Source of the DNA: an uncultured Porphyromonadaceae bacterium
GTDB taxonomy: Bacteria > Bacteroidota > Bacteroidia > Bacteroidales > UBA11471
Assembly: GCA_900542765.1 (NCBI GenBank)
Contig: UQOX01000011.1
Span: forward strand, 1-64,000
Direction of reading: 5' to 3'
DNA length: 64,000 bases
The translations under genes were made by a program, and so were the position numbers. The notes beneath the pieces were generated by a model. It made no database searches and was not told where the DNA came from. It worked only from the letters and a program-made list of their open reading frames with translations. Positions 18,218 through 27,357 of the stretch are shown here, one piece after another. Each line of letters starts with the position of its first letter. Position 1 is the stretch's first letter.

Positions 18218-20065
18218 TCACCCACGGGACGGCGTCACCCGGTAAAGGCGCATTTGACAGCGGGCGCAATCAAATTCGAGGCGCAACCGCGTATCGCGAT
18301 ATTGCAGACAGAGAGGTTCTTTCCACCCCTCCCGGTCTTGTGCGGGACGCTTTTCGCGCGGGCATTTTCCCCATTGCCTTTTGATGCAGAAGCGGGTAAA
18401 CATCAACGCCCCCTCCTCCACCGGCAAGCACTCGTAGGCCGGCTCTATGTTTTCCACGCCGTGAGCGTGATAGAACGCTCGCGCCAAAGCATTGGACACA
18501 TTGCCCAGGTAACTCAGCGACGAGGCCGGATAAACGACCGCCGCCTCTCCCCGGCGACGGGGTCGGCGGTATGCCATCTGACGCACCTGCACGAGACGGT
18601 CTATCGCCTCGCGTCGCAAATCGGCCAACAGCGACGACGGAATAAAATAGCTCTTTCCCCGCATCGATATGGCAACCGAACGCGCCTCAAACGGGGTGTC
18701 ACCCAAACGCGAAAGTTGTTTTTTCTGGTTATCGTCCTGCGGGGTGCGCGCCTCTTCTTTTTCCCAGCGACGGGCCACGACGGCCGAGCAGCCGCTCTCA
18801 TCGGCGACCTTCAACGCAAATCCGCGAGGAATCTCATAGAACAGCAGGTCGACGGCAATGCGGCGCCGGGCGCTCTTCTTCTGCAACTGCTGTTCGAAGA
18901 GATGGTCGTAGTTGCGATAAAGCATCGTACCGGGTGTGAGCGAAGGTTTTTCGAGCGGATAGAGCGTCGTGCCCTCGACCCGATTGACCCGGAACCCTTC
19001 GAAAACGCCTTTGGCATTGAGAAAGCAGAGCCCATCGCCATTGTGCAGGGGAGCACCTTTCTCGACCGAGAGAGAGGCGCCACGCACGGCCAAGACGCGA
19101 CCCAGGGGTTCTCCCAGGGATTTGGGCGTATCGGGCGACCCCAAACCCTTCTCGGAAGGGCCGTCGAAAAAATAGCGGGTAAAGCCTCGATTGAAACTCT
19201 TTCGGGGGTCGGGTTCAAAAAAGCACTCGACCCGCCCCGCCGATGCAGCCCGATATTCGGGACGGCGGGCAAAAAGCTCATCAAGGCGCTGACGGTACCA
19301 GGCCGTAACGTTTTTCACATAAGAAAGGTCTTTGAGACGGCCTTCGATTTTCAGCGAGGTGACGCCGGCATCGAGCAATGCCTCCAAACGGTCGGAGCGG
19401 TTCATGTCTTTGAGTGAAAGCAGGTGCTTGTCGCGTATGAGCGGCCGCCCGTCGGCATCGAGCAGCGTATAGGGCAGGCGGCAGCATTGGGCACACTCTC
19501 CCCGGTTGGCGCTGCGCCCCGAAAGGGCGCGGCTCAGATAGCACTGCCCGCTGTAACTGACACACAGGGCACCGTGCACAAAAACTTCGAGTTCCACGGG
19601 AACGGCATCGGCAATGGAGCGAATCTCCTTGCCCGAAAGCTCGCGCGCCAACACCACACGGGAAAATCCCACGTCATGGAGGAAGCGCACTTTCTCGACC
19701 GAGCGATTGTCGGTCTGTGTACTGGCATGCAGGGCAACGGGGGGTATGTCGAGACGCAAAACAGCCATATCCTGCACAAGGAGAGCATCGATGCCGGCGC
19801 GATAAAGTTCTCCGATAAGACGTTCGGCCGGTTTGAGTTCCTCGTCATAAAGCAGCGTGTTCAACGTGACATACACCCGGGCCTCGTAACGATGGGCAAA
19901 ATCGGCCAGGCGGGCAATCTCTCCGACACTGTTGGCCGCAGCCGCCCGGGCTCCGAAACTCGGACCTCCGATGTAGACGGCGTCGGCGCCGTGGAGTATG
20001 GCCTCGATGCCGATGTCGGCCGTCCGGGCCGGTGCCAGCAACTCGATTTTCCGGGGTTGAATCAT
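18218..20065 (-). CDS. U32 peptidase-family protein (RlhA/TrhP-like hydroxylation factor)
   Basis: A 615-residue protein. The N-terminal half (about 1-330) is a U32-type barrel beginning [27 protein letters not shown] and bearing the U32 signature [19 protein letters not shown] followed by a cysteine-rich segment ([11 protein letters not shown]). The C-terminal half holds a DUF3656-like region and a terminal cysteine pair (FDCARCQ). Proteins of this layout include E. coli RlhA, needed for 5-hydroxycytidine in 23S rRNA, and shorter TrhP proteins acting on tRNA; peptidase activity is doubtful for this branch. The cysteines may hold an iron-sulfur cluster (inference). It overlaps metA by four bases (ATGA), so it is translated from the metA transcript. 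Confidence 0.85.
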   Translation of the reverse strand: MIQPRKIELLAPARTADIGIEAILHGADAVYIGGPSFGARAAAANSVGEIARLADFAHRYEARVYVTLNTLLYDEELKPAERLIGELYRAGIDALLVQDMAVLRLDIPPVALHASTQTDNRSVEKVRFLHDVGFSRVVLARELSGKEIRSIADAVPVELEVFVHGALCVSYSGQCYLSRALSGRSANRGECAQCCRLPYTLLDADGRPLIRDKHLLSLKDMNRSDRLEALLDAGVTSLKIEGRLKDLSYVKNVTAWYRQRLDELFARRPEYRAASAGRVECFFEPDPRKSFNRGFTRYFFDGPSEKGLGSPDTPKSLGEPLGRVLAVRGASLSVEKGAPLHNGDGLCFLNAKGVFEGFRVNRVEGTTLYPLEKPSLTPGTMLYRNYDHLFEQQLQKKSARRRIAVDLLFYEIPRGFALKVADESGCSAVVARRWEKEEARTPQDDNQKKQLSRLGDTPFEARSVAISMRGKSYFIPSSLLADLRREAIDRLVQVRQMAYRRPRRRGEAAVVYPASSLSYLGNVSNALARAFYHAHGVENIEPAYECLPVEEGALMFTRFCIKRQWGKCPREKRPAQDREGWKEPLCLQYRDTRLRLEFDCARCQMRLYRVTPSRG

Positions 20066-20985
20066 CTAATATCTTCGATATTATAAGGCGTTTCCTGATA
20101 GACGTAATAGTTAAGCCAATTCGAGAAAAGGAGATTGGCATGGGCCCGCCAGCGTACCAACGGAGCTTGCGAGGGATCGTTTTCGCGGAAATAATTCTGC
20201 GGCATTTTTATGGGTAACCCCTTGTCCAAATCTCGGCGGTATTCATTGCCGAGCGTATCGGGAGCATACTCGGAGTGGCCGGTCAGGAAAATTTCCCGTC
20301 CATTGCGGGCTATGACAACCGCCGGTCCCGAAATTTCGCCCTCGGCCATAATCGACAACTCCGGACAACGGCGCACATCGTCGGCATGAATGGCCGTATG
20401 ACGGCTGTGCGGAATAAAAAATTCATCATCGAACCCTCGGAACAAGGGCAAGTTTTTCCCCGCCGGGGAAATCGAATGGCTGAAAACCCCGAAGAGTTTC
20501 TCGTCGAGCGGATATTTGGGTATGCCGTAATGGTGATACAACCCGGCCTGAGCCGCCCAACAGATATACATGGTCGAGGTCACATGCGTGCGGGACCAAT
20601 CGAATATGGTAGAGACCTCGTCCCAATAAGAGACCTCCTCGAACGGCATGTGCTCGACCGGCGCCCCGGTGATAATCATGCCGTCGTAACGCTGCCGGCA
20701 CACCCCGGAAAACTCCTTGTAGAATGCCATCATGTGCTCGACCGGCGTATTTTTAGAAACATGTCCGGCGATTTTCAAGAAATCGATTTCGAGCTGCAAC
20801 GGCGTGTTCGACAAAAGACGGATAAGGTCGGTCTCGGTCGTTATCTTCAACGGCATGAGATTGAGGATAATGATACGCAACGGACGTATGTCCTGGGTCG
20901 AAGCCCGGGAAGAATCCATCACGAAAATATTTTCCGACTTCAATATCTCGACAGCCGGCAATTTCGAAGGTATGTTTAACGGCAT
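20062..20985 (-). CDS. metA: MetA-family homoserine O-acyltransferase, probably an acetyltransferase
   Basis: A 307-residue enzyme acylating homoserine at the first committed step of methionine synthesis. The catalytic cysteine is C142 ([10 protein letters not shown]), with H237 and E239 in LTGHSEYA completing the site. Residue 111 is Glu, in [10 protein letters not shown]; in characterised MetA enzymes Glu here favours acetyl-CoA and Gly (as in E. coli) favours succinyl-CoA, so this is probably a homoserine O-acetyltransferase despite the usual succinyltransferase label. The start at 20985 ([10 protein letters not shown]) matches the family; the longer frame to 21084 runs through a promoter-like site. 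It overlaps the U32 gene by four bases. Confidence 0.93.
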   Translation of the reverse strand: MPLNIPSKLPAVEILKSENIFVMDSSRASTQDIRPLRIIILNLMPLKITTETDLIRLLSNTPLQLEIDFLKIAGHVSKNTPVEHMMAFYKEFSGVCRQRYDGMIITGAPVEHMPFEEVSYWDEVSTIFDWSRTHVTSTMYICWAAQAGLYHHYGIPKYPLDEKLFGVFSHSISPAGKNLPLFRGFDDEFFIPHSRHTAIHADDVRRCPELSIMAEGEISGPAVVIARNGREIFLTGHSEYAPDTLGNEYRRDLDKGLPIKMPQNYFRENDPSQAPLVRWRAHANLLFSNWLNYYVYQETPYNIEDIR

Positions 20986-21008
20986 ATCTGCATCATTTTT
21001 TCGAAGCA

Positions 21009-21016
21009 CAAAAGTA
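21009..21016 (-). promoter_or_regulatory. Promoter -7 element for metA
   Basis: TACTTTTG on the minus strand, 23 bases before the metA start codon, in an AT-rich stretch. No convincing TTTG partner was found at the expected distance, so confidence is moderate. Confidence 0.45.
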
Positions 21017-21142
21017 TAAAAAAAAAGGAAAATGTAAAATAACGGAGCGGCCCGAAAGGTCTTTTCGAGCAAATATCTCATCAATCTTTTTAATAAGATA
21101 GCAAAAAGATTAAAAAATCGCTATTATTATTGACAAAATAAC

Positions 21143-21150
21143 TATATTTG
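21143..21150 (+). promoter_or_regulatory. Promoter -7 element for asnA
   Basis: TATATTTG, matching TAnnTTTG, 95 bases before the asnA start codon, in the divergent metA-asnA gap. A TTTG element at the usual spacing is not evident. The leader of about 88 bases shows no hairpin that I could make out. Confidence 0.5.
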
Positions 21151-21245
21151 CCAAGAAATAAACAAAAAGCGATTACAGCCGTTTCAAGAGAAAAACCGCA
21201 CAGTTATTACAAACAAACAGAAATACAAATAATTACACAATACCT

Positions 21246-22280
21246 ATGTCTCTAATCATACCCAAACACTACACGCCGAAACTGTTGCCCGAAACAACCG
21301 AGCAAGCCATCAAAGGGCTGAAAGACAGTTTCCAACGTGCATTAGCCAAGAACCTTAACCTTCGTCGTGTTACCGCCCCCCTGTTCGTGCTCTCGGGCAC
21401 CGGCATCAACGACGACCTCAACGGCGTGGAACGAGCCGTAAAATTCCCCATAAAATGCATGGGTGACCAACAAGCCGAAGTGGTGCACTCCCTGGCCAAA
21501 TGGAAACGGCTGAAACTCGGCGCCTACCGCATCGCTCCGGGATATGGATTATATACCGACATGAACGCCATTCGCTCCGACGAAGAACTCGACAACCTGC
21601 ATTCGCTCTACGTCGACCAGTGGGACTGGGAGAAAAGCATCACCGAAGACGACCGCAATCTCGACTACCTCAAAAACACCGTGCGCAAAATCTACAAGGC
21701 TCTCAAAGACACCGAAGCCGAGCTCTACGAGATACACCCGCACATCACCCCCATGCTCCCCGAAGACATCGTCTTTATCCACTCCGAAGAACTGTTGCAA
21801 ATGTATCCCGGCCTTTCACCCAAAGCCCGGGAATATGAAGCAGCCCGCAAATATGGAGCCATCTTCATCATCGGCATCGGCGGCAAACTCTCCAACGGCG
21901 AACCTCACGATGGTCGTGCCCCCGACTACGACGACTGGACCACTCGCAACTCCGACGGGTATTACGGCCTCAACGGCGACATCATCTTGTGGAACAGCGT
22001 CTTGGAGTGCCCGTTCGAAATATCGTCGATGGGTATCCGCGTCGACGAAAAAGCCCTGCGCAAGCAACTCGAAATATGCGGTTGCACCGACCGTCTGAAC
22101 CTCGATTTCCACAAAGCGCTCATTCGCGGAGACATGCCCCTCTCCATCGGCGGAGGTATCGGTCAATCGCGATTGTGCATGTATCTGCTGCAAAAGGCAC
22201 ACATCGGCGAGGTGCAGGCCAGCATCTGGCCCGAGGAACAGATTGCCGAGTGCATGAAACACAACATCTACCTTATCTAA
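21246..22280 (+). CDS. asnA: Aspartate--ammonia ligase
   Basis: A 344-residue class II synthetase-like enzyme making asparagine from aspartate, ammonia and ATP. Motifs: VTAPLFVLSGTGINDDLNG near residues 41-59, AVKFPIKCMGDQQAEVVHSLAKWKR, GLYTDMNAIRSDE, YVDQWDWEKSI, EILHPHI-like EIHPHITPMLPED, and the C-terminal GGGIGQSRLCMYLLQKAHIGEVQ. Length is close to the E. coli enzyme (330). It is transcribed alone, divergent from metA. It depends on free ammonia, unlike the glutamine-using AsnB. Confidence 0.96.
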   Translation: MSLIIPKHYTPKLLPETTEQAIKGLKDSFQRALAKNLNLRRVTAPLFVLSGTGINDDLNGVERAVKFPIKCMGDQQAEVVHSLAKWKRLKLGAYRIAPGYGLYTDMNAIRSDEELDNLHSLYVDQWDWEKSITEDDRNLDYLKNTVRKIYKALKDTEAELYEIHPHITPMLPEDIVFIHSEELLQMYPGLSPKAREYEAARKYGAIFIIGIGGKLSNGEPHDGRAPDYDDWTTRNSDGYYGLNGDIILWNSVLECPFEISSMGIRVDEKALRKQLEICGCTDRLNLDFHKALIRGDMPLSIGGGIGQSRLCMYLLQKAHIGEVQASIWPEEQIAECMKHNIYLI

Positions 22281-22303
22281 GATTATCCCTTATCCCATCG
22301 AAA

Positions 22304-22336
22304 GCGGGCCGCAAGTTTTTCGCACTTGCGGCCCGC
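22304..22336 (+). terminator. GC-rich hairpin after asnA
   Basis: A perfect 13-bp stem, 22304-22316 with 22324-22336, seven-base loop, 23 bases after the asnA stop. There is no T run behind it, so its efficiency as an intrinsic terminator is uncertain. Confidence 0.6.
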
Positions 22337-22434
22337 CTGCATATCGGGAAATTCCTCGGGGCATATGTCCCATGTATCCCGTAGCATATACCCCGAAGCC
22401 ACACAGGAAGGGAACAATTTAAACACAGCAACAA

Positions 22435-22467
22435 AAAGAGCACCGGCATGTTGTGCCGGCGCTCTTT
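22435..22467 (-). terminator. Terminator of the DUF3332 gene
   Basis: A 14-bp stem with one mismatch (22435-22448 with 22454-22467) 22 bases beyond the stop of the minus-strand DUF3332 gene; read on the minus strand it ends in a T run. The rest of the 22281-22489 gap holds only this and the asnA hairpin. Confidence 0.75.
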
Positions 22468-22489
22468 CTAAAATCTTATTCTAATTGAT

Positions 22490-23017
22490 TTATTTGCAAG
22501 CCATGTAAGAGTTGGCCACGGCCTTGTAGGCCATCAAACCGGCCTCGGATTTCTCTACTTGCATCATTTCACCGTCACCGGCATAAACGTTTACATAGTT
22601 GTCATCAACAAACGTGAGGAAGGTAACGCCGTTGACTGCCCACGAATCTTCTTCGCTGTTGTAAGTGAGTTCGATTTTTTCCTGGGTAGCTTCATCGGTA
22701 ATCACATAACCATTTGCATTCGACTCTACAAGATAGTCGCCGTTTTCACCTTCGATGTGACGCACATTGTCGGCCAAAGGATTCGAGCCCGACCAGAATT
22801 CGATCGAGTTGATAACCAAAGCATCGGCAATAACCGTCAATTCATATACAGGCAAAATACAGAATGCGACAAACACGATTTCATTGACCCATTTTTCTCC
22901 CACGCTTTTATTCCAGGAGAAGACCTTATTGGTCAGACCGAACGAACCAATGCAGGAAGAAAACATCAAGCTCCCGCTTACAAGCACAGCCAAAGCCACA
23001 ATTAATTTCTTTTTCAT
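22490..23017 (-). CDS. DUF3332 family lipoprotein
   Basis: A 175-residue protein. The signal sequence MKKKLIVALAVLVSGSLMFSSC ends in a lipobox, with the Cys at residue 22, so it is an envelope lipoprotein. The region after it (IGSFGLTNKVFSWNKSVGEKW) and a hydrophobic segment near 45-70 are typical of DUF3332, followed by a small beta-rich domain (NGYVITDEATQEKIELTYN). The function of the family is unknown. It has its own promoter and terminator, so it is monocistronic. Confidence 0.85.
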   Translation of the reverse strand: MKKKLIVALAVLVSGSLMFSSCIGSFGLTNKVFSWNKSVGEKWVNEIVFVAFCILPVYELTVIADALVINSIEFWSGSNPLADNVRHIEGENGDYLVESNANGYVITDEATQEKIELTYNSEEDSWAVNGVTFLTFVDDNYVNVYAGDGEMMQVEKSEAGLMAYKAVANSYMACK

Positions 23018-23045
23018 AACATAGAGTTTAAAGATTACACGATAA

Positions 23046-23053
23046 CAAAGATA
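23046..23053 (-). promoter_or_regulatory. Promoter -7 element for the DUF3332 gene
   Basis: TATCTTTG on the minus strand, 28 bases before the DUF3332 start codon. It is the commonest form of the -7 element in this window. No clear -33 TTTG was seen. Confidence 0.55.
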
Positions 23054-23111
23054 ATGATTTCTTCGTATGAATTATCATCTCGAAGCCTTTATTTTTTCTT
23101 TTTATTCAAAA

Positions 23112-23990
23112 TCATGGAATAAATTGGCGATTTTGCAGCCAGCGCCACATCAACTGAGTCCACTGCTCATAGTAAGCAAAGGTAGGACGGCACCCCCACC
23201 CATGCCCGCCTTCGGGAAAGATATACATGGCCGAAGGAATACCCAACTCCTTCATGCGCAGGTACATCTGCACGCTGTTGGCCGGCGGCACGCTCTTATC
23301 GTCATCGCTCAACAGGAAGAGTGCGGGCGGGGTCGAGGCCGAAACCTGCAACTCGTTGGAATAACGGGCGACAAGGGCGGCATCGTTCTTCTGGTCGCCC
23401 AGGAGATTGTCGCGAGAACCGGCGTGCGTGAGCTCTCCCATCGTCACTACGGGATAGAAAAGGAGCATGAAATCGGGACGGCATGTCGAGTCACAGTGGG
23501 TACCCAGCGTCGAGGCCACATGACCGCCGGCCGAGAAACCGGCAATTCCCACTTTGGAAGGGTTTATCTTCCACTCATCGGCATGCTGGCGCACCACGCG
23601 CATGGCTTCCTGGGCATCGGCCAGGGGTATGGCATGATGCCCGTTGGGCAGGCGATATTTGAGAATGATGCCCGCAACACCTTTGTCGACGAGCATCTGG
23701 GCAAACATCGTTCCCTCGTGCTGCATGGCCTGACGGGCATATCCGCCGCCGGGACAGATTACCACTGCGGCTCCGGTATTTTTCTCAGGAGCAGGCAAAT
23801 AGACAAAAAGCTCGGCCGTGCGGGAATTTACCACGCGGCCTTCCTTGGTGATTTTCTCTTCGGCCGTAATGCCATTGTCTTCAGCCGGGCCGTTCGGCCA
23901 CACGGGAATCCGCAGCGGCTCTTGGGCCCAAGATGCCGCACCGACCGAGAGTGCCGCCATCACAGCCAACATTTTTTTCTTGATGTTCAT
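23112..23990 (-). CDS. Secreted alpha/beta-hydrolase, acetyl-esterase-like
   Basis: A 292-residue protein with a cleavable signal (MNIKKKMLAVMAALSVGAASWAQ, cut after about residue 22). The fold is alpha/beta hydrolase: oxyanion motif VICPGGGYARQ, nucleophile elbow GFSAGG, acidic residue in LSDDDKSVPP and catalytic His in FPEGGHGWG. The start (PLRIPVWPNGPAEDN) is typical of Bacteroidota carbohydrate esterases, often annotated as xylan or acetyl esterases of the BD-FAE type. The substrate is not clear from the sequence, and no xylan genes are adjacent. It is divergent from the Dabb gene and transcribed alone. Confidence 0.82.
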   Translation of the reverse strand: MNIKKKMLAVMAALSVGAASWAQEPLRIPVWPNGPAEDNGITAEEKITKEGRVVNSRTAELFVYLPAPEKNTGAAVVICPGGGYARQAMQHEGTMFAQMLVDKGVAGIILKYRLPNGHHAIPLADAQEAMRVVRQHADEWKINPSKVGIAGFSAGGHVASTLGTHCDSTCRPDFMLLFYPVVTMGELTHAGSRDNLLGDQKNDAALVARYSNELQVSASTPPALFLLSDDDKSVPPANSVQMYLRMKELGIPSAMYIFPEGGHGWGCRPTFAYYEQWTQLMWRWLQNRQFIP

Positions 23991-24037
23991 GGTTTTCTTA
24001 TTTAGAATGTTTTCGCGAAAAATTCAAAAAAAACAAT

Positions 24038-24045
24038 TACTTTTG
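24038..24045 (+). promoter_or_regulatory. Promoter -7 element for the Dabb-GH13 pair
   Basis: TACTTTTG, matching TAnnTTTG, 39 bases before the Dabb start codon, in the divergent gap with the esterase gene. Confidence 0.55.
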
Positions 24046-24083
24046 CATAGATAGCCATGTGCGAAATTACAAAATTTTGAATC

Positions 24084-24383
24084 ATGATTAAACATATCGT
24101 CCTATTTAAATTGAAAAACGACATCGAGCCCAGCCAAAAAGAGGTTCTGAAACAAGACTTCAAAAGAGCGTTGGAAGCCTTGTCGGGAAAAATCGATTGC
24201 CTGCGTTCCATCGAAGTGGGGCTGAACGACAACCCCGAGGAGTCGTTCGACATTGCCCTGACCACCACATTCGACACGTTCGACGACCTGCGCCACTACG
24301 CCAACCACCCCGACCACCTCGCGGCCGCAGCCATCATCAAAGAGGCCAAAGAGGCACGCGCCTGCGTCGACTATATATTCTGA
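24084..24383 (+). CDS. Dabb (dimeric alpha-beta barrel) protein
   Basis: A 99-residue cytoplasmic protein. It begins MIKHIVLFKLK and ends YANHPDHLAAAAIIKEA, the pattern of the stress-responsive Dabb family (ferredoxin-like dimers). Members include small enzymes and proteins of unknown role, so the function cannot be assigned. It lies 18 bases before the GH13 gene and is probably co-transcribed with it. Confidence 0.88.
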   Translation: MIKHIVLFKLKNDIEPSQKEVLKQDFKRALEALSGKIDCLRSIEVGLNDNPEESFDIALTTTFDTFDDLRHYANHPDHLAAAAIIKEAKEARACVDYIF

Positions 24384-24401
24384 CCCAACTTTCCCGCCCG
24401 T

Positions 24402-26135
24402 ATGAAACAAGAAAAAATCATCATCTACCAACTCCTGCCGCGTCTTTTCAGCAACACGCAAGAGAGATGCATACCCAACGGGAGCCTCAAAGAAAACGGT
24501 GTCGGAAAACTGAACGACATCACCCCGAAAGTCTTACGCGAAATCGCCCGATTGGGCTGTACCCATATATGGTACACCGGTGTCATCGAACATGCCACCC
24601 AGACCGACTACTCGGCCTACGGCATCACCCCCGACAATCCGCATGTGGTAAAAGGGAAAGCCGGTTCACCTTATGCCATCAAAGACTATTACGACATCGA
24701 CCCCGACCTTGCCGTGAATGTTCCCGCCCGCATGCAGGAGTTTGAAGCCCTCATCGAACGTACCCACCAAAACAAGCTGAAAGCCATCATCGACTTCGTT
24801 CCCAACCATGTGGCTCGGGTTTACCACTCCGATGCCAAGCCCGACGGAGTCAGAGACTTAGGGGCCGACGACAACAAGGACCAGGCTTTCGACCCCCGCA
24901 ACAACTTCTACTATATCCCCAACCGGGAATTCGCACCCCATTTTTCCATCGGCGAAGGCGAAACCCGTTACCACGAATATCCCGCCAAGGCAACCGGCAA
25001 CGATTGTTTCTCTCCTTCCCCGGGACAAAATGACTGGTATGAGACCGTGAAACTCAACTACGGTGTCGACTACCTCAACTGCATGCGGCGCAACTTCGAC
25101 CCCATACCCGACACTTGGGGAAAGATGCGCGACATACTTTTCTTCTGGGCCGGGAAAAACATCGACGGTTTCCGCTGCGACATGGCCGAGATGGTCCCGG
25201 TGGAGTTCTGGGGTTGGGTGATACCTCAAATCAAACAAGTCTACCCGCACCTTATCTTCATCGCCGAGGTATATAACCCCTGTGAATACCGCAACTACCT
25301 GCACAACGGCCACTTCGACTACCTCTACGACAAAGTGGGGCTCTATGACCTCCTGCGCAACATCGTGAGCGGACATGCCTCGACCTTGCAAATCAGCCAC
25401 TGCTGGCAATCGCTCGAAGGCATCAACACCGACATGGTGAACTTCCTCGAAAACCACGACGAACAACGAGTAGCCTCCCCCCAAAATGCCGGCGACCCCT
25501 TCAAAGCCTATCCGGCCCTTATCGTTTCGGCGATGATGAACCGGAACCCGTTCCTCCTCTATTTCGGACAAGAACTGGGCGAAACGGCCACCGACGCCGA
25601 AGGATTCAGCGGGCAAGACGGGCGCACAACGATTTTTGACTATTGGAGCGTGCCTTCGGTGCGCAGCTGGTACAACAAGGGCCGTTGCAATGAAGAGCGC
25701 CTCACTCCCGACCAAAAGCGGTTGAGAACCATGTACCAACAGGTGCTCACATTGTGCAACAAAGAAGCCGCCCTGCGCGAAGGAGAGTTCTTCGACCTGA
25801 TGTATGTCAATTTCGACAACGAACAATTCGACGCCAAGCACAATTATGTCTTCATGCGGAAACACAAGAACGAATTGCTGGTGATTGCCGCCAACTTCAA
25901 CGCCTGGCCGGCCAACATCAGGGTGTGCATTCCACAACACGCCTTCGACTGCTGGCTCATAAAGCCCGACAACTACGAATGCGAAGAGCTGCTCAGCGGA
26001 GAAAAACAGGTAAAAAACATTTCCCCCGACAACCGCTTCGAAGCCACCATGGAGGCCTATGGCGCCGTCGTGTGGAAATGTAAAATAAGAACCGCCCCCG
26101 CGCGCTCGAAAAAAAGCGACACAACAAACACATAA
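24402..26135 (+). CDS. GH13 alpha-amylase-family glycoside hydrolase
   Basis: A 577-residue protein without a signal peptide, so probably cytoplasmic. The GH13 barrel starts at once (IIYQLLPRLF). Conserved regions: DFVPNHVAR; GFRCDMAEM with the nucleophile D260; FIAEVYNP with the acid/base E289; and ENHDEQR with D353. A C-terminal beta domain (about 480-565) follows. The activity could be alpha-amylase, maltodextrin hydrolase or a related transferase acting on glycogen or imported oligosaccharides; the sequence alone does not settle this. The last residues (APARSKKSDTTNT) look unstructured. It is co-transcribed with the Dabb gene and is not in a Sus-type locus. Confidence 0.88.
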   Translation: MKQEKIIIYQLLPRLFSNTQERCIPNGSLKENGVGKLNDITPKVLREIARLGCTHIWYTGVIEHATQTDYSAYGITPDNPHVVKGKAGSPYAIKDYYDIDPDLAVNVPARMQEFEALIERTHQNKLKAIIDFVPNHVARVYHSDAKPDGVRDLGADDNKDQAFDPRNNFYYIPNREFAPHFSIGEGETRYHEYPAKATGNDCFSPSPGQNDWYETVKLNYGVDYLNCMRRNFDPIPDTWGKMRDILFFWAGKNIDGFRCDMAEMVPVEFWGWVIPQIKQVYPHLIFIAEVYNPCEYRNYLHNGHFDYLYDKVGLYDLLRNIVSGHASTLQISHCWQSLEGINTDMVNFLENHDEQRVASPQNAGDPFKAYPALIVSAMMNRNPFLLYFGQELGETATDAEGFSGQDGRTTIFDYWSVPSVRSWYNKGRCNEERLTPDQKRLRTMYQQVLTLCNKEAALREGEFFDLMYVNFDNEQFDAKHNYVFMRKHKNELLVIAANFNAWPANIRVCIPQHAFDCWLIKPDNYECEELLSGEKQVKNISPDNRFEATMEAYGAVVWKCKIRTAPARSKKSDTTNT

Positions 26136-26150
26136 TAACGATATTCTTTC

Positions 26151-26158
26151 TACCTTTG
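26151..26158 (+). promoter_or_regulatory. Promoter -7 element for prs
   Basis: TACCTTTG, 40 bases before the prs start codon at 26198. It overlaps the first codon of the longer open frame (26156), which argues that the longer start is not used. Confidence 0.6.
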
Positions 26159-26197
26159 CAACAGAATATCAAAAACCTTTCCAAAGAAAGAATTAAA

Positions 26198-27136
26198 ATG
26201 ATCCAGAGACCGCCATTCAAGGTTTTCGCCGGAACCAACACCCGTTATCTGGCCGAAAAAATCTGTAACTCATTGGGTTGCGAATTGGGAAAAATGAACA
26301 TTCAGCACTTCGCTGACGGTGAATTTTCGGTATCCTTCGAAGAGTCGATTCGCGGCTGCCAAGTATTCCTGATCCAGTCGACCTATCCCAACTCCGACAA
26401 TCTGATGGAGTTGCTCCTCATGATCGATGCCGCCAAACGGGCATCGGCCGAGTCGATTATCGCCGTGACTCCCTATTTCGGCTGGGCCCGCCAAGACCGT
26501 AAGGACAAACCGCGTGTATCCATCGCCGCCAAACTCATCGCCGACCTGCTGAGCGTCGCCGGTATCGACCGCCTCATCACGATGGACCTGCACGCCGACC
26601 AAATTCAAGGATTCTTCAACGTCCCGGTAGACCACCTCTATGCCTCAACCGTTTTTGGAGAATACATCAAATCTCTCAAACTCAAAGACATGGTCATTGC
26701 ATCGCCCGACGTAGGCGGTTCGAAACGCGCCAACTCCTATGCCAAATACTTCGGTGTGCCTCTGGTATTGTGCCACAAATCGCGCGCCAAAGCCAATGAA
26801 GTCGAGAGCATGACGGTCATCGGTGACGTAAAAGACAAAAACGTGATTCTCGTCGACGACATGGTCGACACGGCCGGCACCATCACCAAAGCCGCCGACC
26901 TGATGATCAGCAAGGGCGCTCTCTCGGTACGGGCCATTGCCAGCCACGCCGTGATGTCCGACCCCGCCTCTTCGCGCGTGACCGAGTCGAAAATGACCGA
27001 GATGATATTCACCGACAGCATTCCTTATTACAAGGATTGCCCCAAAGTGCACATCATCAGCATCGCCGACATGTTTGCCGACACGATACGTCGCGTCTAC
27101 GAAAATGAGTCCATCAGTTCGCAATATATCATTTAA
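26198..27136 (+). CDS. prs: Ribose-phosphate pyrophosphokinase
   Basis: A 312-residue enzyme making PRPP from ribose-5-phosphate and ATP for purine, pyrimidine, histidine and NAD synthesis. Motifs: FAGTNTRYLAEKI, FADGEFSV, PYFGWARQDRKDKPR (ATP loop), DLHADQIQGFF and the PRPP-binding VDDMVDTAGTI. The start MIQRPPFKVF at 26198 is chosen over 26156 because the promoter element covers the latter. Length is normal for class I enzymes. It is monocistronic, with its own promoter and terminator. Confidence 0.96.
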   Translation: MIQRPPFKVFAGTNTRYLAEKICNSLGCELGKMNIQHFADGEFSVSFEESIRGCQVFLIQSTYPNSDNLMELLLMIDAAKRASAESIIAVTPYFGWARQDRKDKPRVSIAAKLIADLLSVAGIDRLITMDLHADQIQGFFNVPVDHLYASTVFGEYIKSLKLKDMVIASPDVGGSKRANSYAKYFGVPLVLCHKSRAKANEVESMTVIGDVKDKNVILVDDMVDTAGTITKAADLMISKGALSVRAIASHAVMSDPASSRVTESKMTEMIFTDSIPYYKDCPKVHIISIADMFADTIRRVYENESISSQYII

Positions 27137-27155
27137 GACATACCCCCTTACTTTG

Positions 27156-27186
27156 GCTCCGCTCCCGTTGAGAGCGGAGCTTTTTT
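27156..27186 (+). terminator. Rho-independent terminator of prs
   Basis: A perfect 9-bp GC-rich stem, 27156-27164 with 27172-27180, followed by six T, 19 bases after the prs stop. Confidence 0.9.
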
Positions 27187-27230
27187 ACCGTCGAAAACCG
27201 ATTGATATTCCAAAAGTTTTTCAAGTATAG

Positions 27231-27263
27231 TTTGGGGTACTATAAAAAAATAGCGTACCTTTG
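27231..27263 (+). promoter_or_regulatory. Bacteroidota-type promoter for the PCMD lipoprotein gene
   Basis: TTTG (27231-27234), 21 bases, TACCTTTG (27256-27263). Transcription would begin near 27270, after the longest possible frame start at 27202, so that start is excluded. Confidence 0.7.
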
Positions 27264-27357
27264 CAGCGCTTTTCAATCAAAAAAAAGCCATATGAAAGTT
27301 CTCCGACATAGACCTTTTGGAGAGAACGGCCAATTTATTTTACACAAACCCACATTT

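Noticed and set aside
20062..20985. Label 'homoserine O-succinyltransferase'
   Set aside because: Glu at position 111 points to acetyl-CoA use, so the plain family label would mislead.
26156..26197. Upstream start for prs
   Set aside because: The TACCTTTG promoter element at 26151-26158 overlaps it, so the transcript would begin downstream.
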